A stretch of 64,000 nucleotides of DNA, taken from assembly GCF_031143425.1 (NCBI RefSeq), contig NC_090443.1:1057834423-1057898422 (forward strand). Reading direction: 5' to 3'. Origin of the DNA: Pleurodeles waltl (taxonomy: Eukaryota; Chordata; Amphibia; Caudata; Salamandridae). The translations under genes were made by a program, and so were the position numbers. The notes under the pieces are model-generated. The model made no database searches. It was not told the origin of the DNA and saw nothing but the letters and a program-made list of their open reading frames with translations. Of the stretch, positions 1 to 9,900 are shown in pieces. The first letter of the stretch is position 1. Every line of letters begins with the position of its first letter.

Positions 1-765
1 TCAGATTGATTTATGGTCACAAGTAATTCTCGTTAACATGTAAATAAAAATGTTTTTCTTAAATGATTAACCTTGCTATACTTGCTATTGATATTTTGGC
101 TTGTTGAAGTTATGAGATGTTTCGAAATCTGTCTTTAAAAATAAAAATAACCTCTTCCAACGATAAAAGCTTGTCGCTCTGTGTATTCCTGGCGGGGGAG
201 TGTGGGCCGTTTTGGAGGCCTCCGGATCCTAACGGGGATCAGTCGCTGTGAGAGACAAGAATATTCAGGGTAACTATGGTTGCCAGGCTTAGACGCCCCC
301 TATTGGCCGAGGTGACTGGGCTCTGCTGACGCAGTGGCTGTTCCATTGGCTGCCTGACTTGTCCCCCTGGAAGACAACCAGGGGTTTGCGAGATTCATGT
401 AATCAACTTTCAAGTCATTACATGAAAGGTTGGCAAATTTATGTGAAATTACATGCAATTACACAAAATGCAAATCTATCATTTATTGCTATATTTTTGG
501 CACAAGGACACATTTCTCACTGAACACCAGTGGAAACCGTGCAAGAAAAGCACAGCCTATGGTTTTCTGCTGTATGCAGTAAGAAATTGTGCATTTGCAG
601 TAACATTTTACTGTGAATGTTGCTTAATTACATGCCATCTTGTAATGGTGGAATTTCAGTTATTTCCTCTAACAATTGTAATGTAAAAACTCCAGAAATT
701 ATGCAAATTATGCCAGCTTAAAAAATGTTTTGTCCGGCCTGAAGGCGACCCGAATTCAGCTGCTA
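1..765. other. Unclassified AT-rich repeat-like DNA, no gene
   Basis: No coding region, RNA gene or recognised transposon protein is seen. At 150-330 there is a GC-richer block just after AATAAA-like motifs, loosely resembling the polyadenylation-to-U5 part of an old LTR, but no second LTR or terminal TG..CA pair was found. From 390 to 720 the sequence is AT-rich, with recurring short words such as ATTACATG. The 77-codon open frame at 453-686 has no recognisable similarity and is probably chance. Confidence 0.3.
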
Positions 766-1265
766 TGGTCACCACTTAAAGTACTGAGACCATAAGCAGG
801 GTTGTGAGTTTTTCACAAAGTCCCAATGGCCGCCAGTCAATCCTGTGATTGGATTGGGGTGGGTTGTTGCCACCACTACCCTCCCTGAGCTCCCCTTCAT
901 GGCTGTCAGGGCTCTTTGCGGGAGGCCCGCCCACCTTTCACAGTGACACCCCACACTGCCATGCGAGGGCGCTGTGCCCTGCCTCCTTCACCACCACAGC
1001 ACAGATGGTGGGCTTCAGGCTTTGCGTACCACCTCACCTCCAGCCCTGCAGGCATGGGGATAAATACGGATATAAACGTTGCACCACAGGGTCTGCATAA
1101 CCTATGAAAATGAAACAACGAAACATACAAAAATGTGCATGCTTGTTTTTTGGTAATTTTTGATAATTTGAGGAAGGGTCCCCTTCTGTTCGGTAGAATA
1201 TATTTCAAAGATTGCATTGTGAGACTCAAACGTTAAATCCTTTGCCACAACACAGTGGAATGTCG

Positions 1266-1607
1266 CAGTGCTTAATTTGTAAAAAAATGTAAGTGTCAGG
1301 TCCTCATCAGGAGGCCACCAAAGCTTGCACCACGTATTGTCACTGGCAGCACCTACACAGCTACTGACCATCACACCGCTGCAGGTTGAACAATCCAGAC
1401 TCATCAAGGCCCCCAAACCTGTGAGAATGGCTTGGGTGGCAGGCATTAGCTGTTTTGAATGCAAATTCAAGAAGTAATCAACTGTTGTTCTGCTTATCTT
1501 TAAATTACACAAACAGCGCGACCATGTGGCAGGTTTCATAAGTGCCAGTGCTGATAGTTAACTGCAGGTGCTGAGCACCGGATACCACTGGCTCAAATTA
1601 AGCACTG
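1266..1607. mobile_element. Candidate hAT-like foldback element (MITE)
   Basis: The 14 bases CAGTGCTTAATTTG at 1266-1279 are repeated as a perfect inverted copy at 1594-1607; counting one more flanking base the arms are 15 bp. The ends begin CAG and finish CTG, and 342 bp lie between the outer edges. This is the expected form of a small non-autonomous DNA transposon of the hAT type. hAT insertions make 8-bp target duplications: here the flanks are gaatgtcg and caaggtat, only about half matching, so either the duplication has decayed or the assignment is wrong. No transposase is encoded. The inverted ends are seen directly; the family is inference. Confidence 0.4.
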
Positions 1608-2439
1608 CAAGGTATTTAACTCGTCTTGAAGGTCCTGAGGTTTGCCTGCTACTTAACTGGCCCTGACTACATAGCTGCCATAGATGGACAGAAGGATTGA
1701 TAGAGCTTAAAGGTTATTGATGTAACCAAAACCATTAGCCACTTTAATGATACTCAATTCAGCGACTTGGGAAGGATGAAAGTCTAAGTCGGCCTTTCAG
1801 GGATTCATCTTCCTCAGGCATCAGCCCACTGGGGAAATGCCTAGTGGCGTAAAGGACTGTCTGGCCATACAAACCTGTAATTCAATGAGCCTTTCTGCTG
1901 CCACAAGAAACACAAAGTACACACAGAAGTACCAGCACCCGAGGGTGGCCTGGAAACCTGGAACACATAGCGCTGTGTTCCGGTGAGCCTTGTAGCGCTG
2001 CATGCAGTGATCAGGGCCTGTGCAGCAGTACCGGGGGGGGGGGCATACTTGTTTACATGCTAACCTGCAGGGAGGGGTGCTGAATTAATAGCTCAGTCCG
2101 CCCTTGTAGTCACCCACTGACCACCTGACTTGCAGTCATGTGGACACAGGGCACGAGTCCTACAAAAGGAGGTGGGGGGAGCAACCAAATTAGACAGTAT
2201 GCAAGTGACCTCATGGTGTGTGTCATCACAACGCTACGTCACACCATCACAGGAAGTGACATCACAACCCATGACCTCATAGGAAGTGACATCACAAGAA
2301 GTGGCATTAGCTCTTAACTCTTCACATACATTTTGCATGTCTATCATGAGTACATTTGAGTGTATTATGAGATTTAACAAATGCAATTTTATTTGTGGGT
2401 TGTGCCAAAATCGTGATGCAACCCGACGCAACAAGTGGG
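1608..2439. other. Unclassified intergenic DNA with short TGACATCA tandem tract
   Basis: No gene is seen. A run of 11 G lies at 2033-2043. At about 2225-2315 there is a degenerate short tandem tract with the recurring core GGAAGTGACATCACAA, spaced roughly 25-30 bases. Its TGACATCA words resemble CRE/AP-1 type sites. The tract could simply be simple-sequence expansion, and nothing shows a regulatory role. Confidence 0.35.
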
Positions 2440-3315
2440 CCTTATTTTATATATTTATTTCTTAAAAGCTTTGCCACAAAGAAGCTGACAAATAGGAGAA
2501 ATGTTGCAATAAATGTATTCTGCTTAATTGGTTGCAAAGTCTGCATTTTAAAATATGTTATGGGTTAAGGCACCCGCTGCAGAGTTCTTTCTGTGCCCTG
2601 TAATCCCAGGGAACAGTAATAATGGTGAGATCACTTTGGAGGGTAACACATTTGCTGGAGAGACCTGTATTTTCTCTAGTCACAGTTTTGAATCAAAGTG
2701 GCGTCGAGGGTTAATGTGTCCCCTGCAGGGCATCTGTGGATGACAGATTTTTATTTTATGTGGCTAGGTGTGTTACTGCTTTTACCACAGGCAATATTTT
2801 GTTACTGGCAGTTCATAAATTGTAATCCTTCTAATATAGCACAGCGAGCTATGAAAGAAATGTGACTCCTACACCTTGTAACCATCACTGTCATATAACA
2901 CATATTGTACATTGATTTAAACATGTATAGGATTTATTGTCGATGTACAATGTCAAGGTTAGTTGGAAAGCGCTCTGACACCCTGTATTGGGATGAGAAG
3001 CGCTATAAAAGAAATAAATCAAAACAGTGATATTTAAATTATTTGTGTAAAAACTGGAACAGACCAACCCATCTAACCTTTAGACAGTACATGCACATCT
3101 CTCATATGCAGGGATTGAACAACTAAAAACATTGCCTCTTAAATATTTGTGAAGTGATTACAACAAGCTGTGAGCCTTTGTTTCACCTCCCTTGTAATGG
3201 CATCTAGGGGTGAGGATGAGATAGATCCATGTGGTCATAGTGGAACACAAGGAGGCCTGATGGCACCTTAAATGCGGCCTTTGTTATGTGCACAGCTAGA
3301 GTGTGAAACAAGCAA
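2440..3315 (+). repeat. Unexpanded ~0.87-kb segment, paralog of 6868-36160
   Basis: This stretch aligns by eye, in order, with pieces scattered over 6868-36160. 2505-2570 matches 6915-6985. 2558-2718 matches one unit of the 141-bp satellite, with shared landmarks GGTTA-GCACC, CCCAGGGA, TTCTCT-AGTCACAG and GAGGGTTAATG. 2770-2850 matches 22200-22280. 2862-2900 (GTGACTCCTACACCTTGTAACC) matches the first 29-bp repeat at 23184. 2915-3015 matches 35750-35835, and 3195-3310 matches 36015-36155. The part ending AGCGCTATAAAAGAAATAAA at about 2985-3017 resembles the 3' tails of some vertebrate L2/V-SINE-like elements. It is either an old interspersed repeat or one half of an old local duplication. No coding capacity is seen. 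Confidence 0.65.
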
Positions 3316-3688
3316 GCCCCCTCCCCGCCTGCACGCTGCTGCTGAATGTGTCCCAGACATGTTCAGCATGTTTCAGGGGGGCCACCTCCTGAACATAGTG
3401 GGTGGACGCTGTGTTACGTGCGTGTACCCCCGACTGGTGCCCGGCGTGGACACACAGACCATGAGACTTGTGGTGGCTTGTACAGCGCCTTCTGCGGTCC
3501 CAGGGCTCCCTCAAAGCGCTAGATGTTACAGGAGAGCGGAACAGAGCAGGGGGAGGCCATGAGGGCGGTGCTCACCTTGGGCGGTGCAGGCGTCAGTGTG
3601 AGGTCACCACACCTGCAGGAGGGCTCTGTGCTAAAGTTTACGAACAATGGAAGCTGAATGAAAACCCGTTTGGTGCCAGAAATGGCAG
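3316..3688. other. Flank of pentamer array, nothing recognised
   Basis: This is GC-rich sequence between the 0.87-kb segment and the pentanucleotide array. Open frames begin here and run into the array, but only because the array lacks stop codons. No promoter, splice pattern or known protein segment is recognised. Confidence 0.4.
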
Positions 3689-6334
3689 CCTGCCCTGCCC
3701 TGCCCTGTCCCGTCCTGTTCTCCCCTACCCTGTCCTGCCCTGTCCTGCCCTGTCCTGCCCTGTCCTGTCCTGCCCTGCCCCGTCCCGCTCTGTCCTGTCC
3801 TGCCCTGCCCTGTCCTGCCCTGTCCTGTCCTGCCCTGTCCTGTCCCGTCCCGCTCTGTCCTGTCCTGCCCTGCCCTGTCCTGTCCTGCCCTGTCCTGCCA
3901 TGTCCTGTTCTGCCCTGCCCTGCCCTGTCCTGTCCAGCACCGTCCCGTCCCGTCCCGTCCCGTCCCGTCCCTGTCCTGTCCTGTCCTGTTGCGTCCTGCC
4001 TTGCCCTGCCCTGTCCTGCCCTGTCCTGTCCCATCCTCTCCTGTCCTGTCCTGCCCCGTCCTGCCCTGTCCTGTCCTGCCCCGTCCTGCCCTGTCCTGTC
4101 CCGCCCTGTCCTGCCCTGTCCTGTCCTGTCCTGCCCTGCCCCGCCCTGTCCCCTCCTGTCCTGTCCTGCCCTGCCCTGTCCCGTTCTGCCCTGTCCCGTC
4201 CTGTCCTGCCCTGCCCTGTCCTGCCCTGTCCTGTCCCGCCCTGTCCTGCCCTGTCCCGTCCTGCCCTGTCCTGTCCCGTCCTGCCCTGTCCTGTCCTGTC
4301 CTGTCCCGTCCTGCCCTGTCCTGTCCCGTCCTGCCCTGTCCTGTCCCGTCCTGCCCTGTCCCGTCCTGCCCTGTCCTGTCCCGTCCTGCCCTGTCCTGTC
4401 CTACCCTGCCCTGTCCTGCCCTGCCCTGTCCCGCCCTGTCCTGCCCTGTCCCGTCCTGCTCTGTCCTGTCCTGCCCTGCCCTGTCCCGTCCTGCACTGTC
4501 CCGCCCTGTCCTGCCCTGTCCCGTCCTGCCCTGTCCCGTCCTGTCCTGCCCTGCCTTGTCCTGCCCTGTCCTGTCCCGCCCTGTCCTGCCCTGTCCCGCC
4601 CTGTCCTGCCCTGTCCCATCCTGCCCTGTCCCGTCCTGTCCTGCCCTGTCCTGCCCTGTCCTGTCCCGCCCTGTCCTGCCCTGTCCCTTCCTGCCCTGTC
4701 CCGCCCTGTCCTGCCCTGCCCTGTCCTGTCCCGTCCTGCCCTGCCCTGCCCTGTCCTGTCCTGCACTGTCCCGCCCTGTCCTGCCCTGTCCCGTCCTGCC
4801 CTGTCCCGTCCTGTCCTGCCCTGCCCTGTCCTGCCCTGTCCCGCCCTGTCCTGCTCTGTCCCGCCCTGTCCTGCCCTGTCCCGTCCAGCCCTGTCCCGTC
4901 CTGTCCTGCCCTGCCCTGTCCTGCCCTGTCCCGTCCTGCCCTGTCCTGTCCTGCCCTGCCCTGTCCTGTCCTGCACTGTTTCGCCCTGTCCTGCCCTGTC
5001 CCGTCCTGCCCTGTCCTGTCCTGCCCTGCCCTGTCCTGCCCTGTCCCGCCCTGTCCTGCCCTGTCCCGCCCTGTCCTGCCCTGTCCCGTCCTGCCCTGTC
5101 CCGTCCTGTCCTGTCCTGCCCTGCCCTGCCCTGTCCTGCCCTGTCCCGTCCTGCCCTGTCCCGTCCTGCCCTGCCCTGCCCCGTCCTGCCATGTCCTGTC
5201 CCGCCCTGTCCTGCCCTGTCCCGTCCTGCCCTGTCCCGTCCTGTCCTGTCCTGCCCTGTCCTGCCCTGCCCTGCCCTGTCCTGCCCTGTCCCGTCCTGCC
5301 CTGTCCTGCCCTGTCCCGTCCTGTTCTCCCCTGCCCTGTCCTGCCCTGTCCCGTCCTGCCCTGTCCTGCCCTGTCCCGTCCTGCCCTGCCCCGTCCTGTC
5401 CTGCCCTGCCCTGCCCCGTCCTGCCCTGTCCTGCCCTGCCCTGTCCTGCCCCGTCCTGTCCCGTCCCGCTCTGTCCCGTCCCGCTCTGTCCTGTCCTGCC
5501 CTGCCCTGCCCCGTCCTGCCCTGCCCTGTCCCGTCCTGCCCTGTCCCGCCCTGTCCTGCCCTGCCCTGCCCCGTCCTGCCCTGTCCCGTCCTGCCCTGTC
5601 CTGTCCCGTCCTGTCCTGTCCTGTCCCGTCCTGCCCTGTCCCGCCCTGTCCCGTCCTGCCCTGTCCCGTCCTGCCCTGCCCTGCCCCGTCCTGTCCTGTC
5701 CCGCCCTGTCCCGTCCTGCCCTGTCCCGTCCTGCCCTGTCCTGTCCCGTCCTGTCCTGCCCTGTCCCGTCCTGCCCTGTCCCGCCCTGTCCCGTCCTGCC
5801 CTGTCCCGTCCTGTCCCGTCCTGCCCTGCCCTGCCCTGTCCTGTCCCGTCCTGTCCTGCCCTGTCCTGTCCCGTCCTGCCCTGTCCCGCCCTGTCCCGTC
5901 CTGCCCTGTCCCGTCCTGCCCTGTCCTGTCCCGTCCTGTCCTGCCCTGTCCCGTCCTGTCCTGTCCCGCCCTGTCCCGTCCTGCCATGCCCTGTCCCGTC
6001 CTGCCCTGCCCTGCCCTGCCCTGTCCCGTCCTGTTCTCCCCTGCCCTGTCCTGCCCTGCCCTGCCCTGTCCTGCCCTGTCCCGTCCTGCCCTGTCCTGCC
6101 CTGTCCCGTCCTGTTCTCCCCTGCCCTGTCCTGCCCTGTCCCGTCCTGCCCTGTCCTGCCCTGTCCTGTCCTGCCCTGTCCCGTCCTGCCCTGCCCCGTC
6201 CTGTCCTGTCCTGCCCCGTCCTGCCCCGTCCTGTCCCGTCCCGCTCTGTCCCGTCCCGCTCTGTCCTGCCCTGCCCTGCCCTGTCCTGTCCCGTCCTGTC
6301 CTGCCCTGTCCTGTCCCGTCCTGCCCTGTCCCGT
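3689..6334 (+). repeat. Pentanucleotide satellite, C-T/C-G-T/C-C type
   Basis: About 2.65 kb, roughly 530 pentamers, made almost only of CTGCC, CTGTC, CCGTC and CCGCC. From about 4020 to 6300 the 5-bp phase is kept without a visible indel; one phase shift occurs near 3965. The + strand is nearly free of A, so none of its three frames meets a stop, and the complement is nearly free of T. This creates spurious frames of 700-1000 codons on both strands (Pro/Cys/Ser/Leu/Val on +, Gly/Arg/Thr/Gln/Asp on -). Internal duplications are visible: the rare word TGTTCTCCCC recurs near 5320, 6030 and 6110, and a double CGCTCTGTCC motif near 5465 and 6240. The minus strand is G-clustered and could form G-rich secondary structures. 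Confidence 0.95.
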
Positions 6335-6867
6335 GCAGAGGGCAGAGCGGTGCAGCCGGCCTCACCCTCCTGTAGTCTGATACTGCGCCCCCGGCTGGGG
6401 CTCTGCTCGGGCTGCACCCCGGGGGGGGGCTGGTATTCAAGGTCCCGGGGGGGGGGGCCTGGCCTGCTCGGTGAGATGGGGGGGGGGGGGGAGGAATGCG
6501 GATTGGTGGGAGCCTTAAGAGACAAAACACAACATTTTTGTAAAATATCCAACACCAAGTGGGTGTAAAACCCCGGGTGAACCCCAACTCCTCCTCCCCA
6601 CATCAGACTGAAAGCACCTGCCCCCGACATTCACCGGGACATGCAGGCACTGGAGGGGTGCCCGAGTGTGGGGTCACCAGGTGAGTGACTCACCAGAGCC
6701 CCCTGCAGGTGGGTGAGAGAAGCTGGCACGGGACAGGCTCTTGGCACCTTCACCCACTGGGCACTGCTGGGAGCCCACACACCGGGGTCAAGGTGTGTGA
6801 GAGGCAGAGGGAGGAGTCACGAGGGGCGGGGCTTGAAAAGCAGAGTCTGCCAGGACATTTGTACACT
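6335..6867. other. G-run-rich spacer, no gene
   Basis: Contains runs of 9, 11 and 14 G at 6421-6429, 6447-6457 and 6478-6491, within a GC-rich stretch following the pentamer array. Such runs often form G-quadruplexes and are prone to length change or assembly error. From 6530 to 6860 nothing recognisable is seen; short open frames lack similarity to known proteins. Confidence 0.5.
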
Positions 6868-6970
6868 ATTTAAAAAAAAATCTCTAAAAAATTGTCAAGA
6901 GGGACAAATGTGGCAGGAAATCTGTTCTGGATCACTTAACCGCTTGCAAAGAAGCTTCCTTCTCATGTTA
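6868..6970 (+). repeat. Left edge of the expanded paralogous segment
   Basis: This 100-bp stretch matches about 2455-2557. Shared landmarks are GACAAAT/GACAAAT, TTCTG near the middle, GCTTGCAAAG versus GGTTGCAAAG, and CATGTTAGGGGTTA versus TATGTTATGGGTTA. It carries the alignment straight into the first 141-bp unit, showing that the satellite grew inside this segment. Confidence 0.55.
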
Positions 6971-9900
6971 GGGGTTACAGCACCTGCCAGAGGTCCGTGT
7001 GCCCACCCATCCCAGGGAGTATTGTATCAGTCAGGTAACTCTCTGCTCAGCCAGTGCTGAGGGAGTTCAGTGTTCTCTCCAGTCACAGCGCTGGCTCGTA
7101 AAGTAGCACAGAGGGTTACAGCACCTGCCAGAGGTCCGTGTGCCCACCCATCCCAGGGAGTATTGTATCAGTCAGGTAACTCTCTGCTCAGCCAGTGCTG
7201 AGGGAGTTCAGAGTTCTCTCCAGTCACAGCGCTGGCTCGTAAAGTAGCACAGAGGGTTCCAGCACCTGCCAGAGGTCCGTGTGCCCACCCATCCCAGGGA
7301 GTATTGTATCAGTCAGGTAACTCTCTGCTCAGCCAGTGCTGAGGGAGTTCAGTGTTCTCTCCAGTCACAGCGCTGGCTCGTAAAGTAGCACAGAGGGTTC
7401 CAGCACCTGCCAGAGGTCCGTGTGCCCACCCATCCCAGGGAGTATTGTATCAGTCAGGTAACTCTCTGCTCAGCCAGTGCTGAGGGAGTTCAGTGTTCTC
7501 TCCAGTCACAGCGCTGGCTCGTAAAGTAGCACAGAGGGTTCCAGCACCTGCCAGAGGTCCGTGTGCCCACCCATCCCAGGGAGTATTGTATCAGTCAGGT
7601 AACTCTCTGCTCAGCCAGTGCTGAGGGAGTTCAGTGTTCTCTCCAGTCACAGCGCTGGCTCGTAAAGTAGCACAGAGGGTTCCAGCACCTGCCAGAGGTC
7701 CGTGTGCCCACCCATCCCAGGGAGTATTGTATCAGTCAGGTAACTCTCTGCTCAGCCAGTGCTGAGGGAGTTCGGTGTTCTCTCCAGTCACAGCGCTGGC
7801 TCGTAAAGTAGCACAGAGGGTTACAGCACCTACCAGAGATCCGTGTGCCCACCCATCCCAGGGAGTATTGTATCAGTCAGGTAACTCTCTGCTCAGCCAG
7901 TGCTGAGGGAGTTCAGTGTTCTCTCCAGTCACAGCGCTGGCTCGTAAAGTAGCACAGAGGGTTACAGCACCTGCCAGAGGTCCGTGTGCCCACCCATCCC
8001 AGGGAGTATTGTATCAGTCAGGTAACTCTCTGCTCAGCCAGTGCTGAGGGAGTTCAGTGTTCTCTCCAGTCACAGCGCTGGCTCGTAAAGTAGCACAGAG
8101 GGTTACAGCACCTGCCAGAGGTCCGTGTGCCCACCCATCCCAGGGAGTATTGTATCAGTCAGGTAACTCTCTGCTCAGCCAGTGCTGAGGGAGTTCAGTG
8201 TTCTCTCCAGTCACAGCGCTGGCTCCTAAAGTAGCACAGAGGGTTAAAGCACCTGCCAGAGGTCCGTTTGCCCACCCATCCCAGGGACTATTGTATCAGT
8301 CAGGTAACTCTCTGCTCAGCCAGTGCTGAGGGAGTTCAGTGTTCTCTCCAGTCACAGCGCTGGCTCGTAAAGTAGCACAGAGGGTTACAGCACCTACCAG
8401 AGGTCCGTGTGCCCACCCATCCCAGGGAGTATTGTATCAGTCAGGTAACTCTCTGCTCAGCCAGTGCTGAGGGAGTTCGGTGTTCTCTCCAGTCACAGCG
8501 CTGGCTCGTAAAGTAGCACAGAGGGTTCCAGCACCTGCCAGAGGTCCGTGTGCCCACCCATCCCAGGGAGTATTGTATCAGTCAGGTAACTCTCTGCTCA
8601 GCCAGTGCTGAGGGAGTTCAGTGTTCTCTCCAGTCACAGCGCTGGCTCGTAAAGTAGCACAGAGGGTTCCAGCACCTGCCAGAGGTCCGTGTGCCCACCC
8701 ATCCCAGGGAGTATTGTATCAGTCAGGTAACTCTCTGCTCAGCCAGTGCTGAGGGAGTTCGGTGTTCTCTCCAGTCACAGCGCTGGCTCGTAAAGTAGCA
8801 CAGAGGGTTACAGCACCTGCCAGAGGTCCGTGTGCCCACCCATCCCAGGGAGTATTGTATCAGTCAGGTAACTCTCTGCTCAGCCAGTGCTGAGGGAGTT
8901 CGGTGTTCTCTCCAGTCACAGCGCTGGCTCGTAAAGTAGCACAGAGGGTTACAGCACCTGCCAGAGGTCCGTGTGCCCACCCATCCCAGGGAGTATTGTA
9001 TCAGTCAGGTAACTCTCTGCTCAGCCAGTGCTGAGGGAGTTCAGTGTTCTCTCCAGTCACAGCGCTGGCTCGTAAAGTAGCACAGAGGGTTCCAGCACCT
9101 GCCAGAGGTCCGTGTGCCCACCCATCCCAGGGAGTATTGTATCAGTCAGGTAACTCTCTGCTCAGCCAGTGCTGAGGGAGTTCGGTGTTCTCTCCAGTCA
9201 CAGCGCTGGCTCGTAAAGTAGCACAGAGGGTTACAGCACCTGCCAGAGGTCCGTGTGCCCACCCATCCCAGGGAGTATTGTATCAGTCAGGTAACTCTCT
9301 GCTCAGCCAGTGCTGAGGGAGTTCAGTGTTCTCTCCAGTCACAGCGCTGGCTCGTAAAGTAGCACAGAGGGTTACAGCACCTGCCAGAGGTCCGTGTGCC
9401 CACCCATCCCAGGGAGTATTGTATCAGTCAGGTAACTCTCTGCTCAGCCAGTGCTGAGGGAGTTCAGTGTTCTCTCCAGTCACAGCGCTGGCTCGTAAAG
9501 TAGCACAGAGGGTTACAGCACCTGCCAGAGGTCCGTGTGCCCACCCATCCCAGGGAGTATTGTATCAGTCAGGTAACTCTCTGCTCAGCCAGTGCTGAGG
9601 GAGTTCGGTGTTCTCTCCAGTCACAGCGCTGGCTCGTAAAGTAGCACAGAGGGTTACAGCACCTGCCAGAGGTCCGTGTGCCCACCCATCCCAGGGAGTA
9701 TTGTATCAGTCAGGTAACTCTCTGCTCAGCCAGTGCTGAGGGAGTTCAGTGTTCTCTCCAGTCACAGCGCTGGCTCGTAAAGTAGCACAGAGGGTTCCAG
9801 CACCTGCCAGAGGTCCGTGTGCCCACCCATCCCAGGGAGTATTGTATCAGTCAGGTAACTCTCTGCTCAGCCAGTGCTGAGGGAGTTCAGTGTTCTCTCC

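Noticed and set aside
3316..3688. Start region of a gene feeding the 970-codon frame
   Set aside because: No splice sites, domain or codon bias; the frame is open here only for about 70 codons before entering the pentamer array.
3689..6334. Immunoglobulin switch-region-like G-rich repeats
   Set aside because: Pentameric and G-rich on one strand, but it lacks the AGCT-type cores and there is no nearby immunoglobulin exon.
3468..6630. Open frames of 700-1000 codons on both strands (Pro/Cys-rich and Gly/Arg-rich)
   Set aside because: They are produced by a pentamer array with almost no A on the + strand; several frames on both strands are open at once and the amino-acid period simply follows the 5-bp unit.
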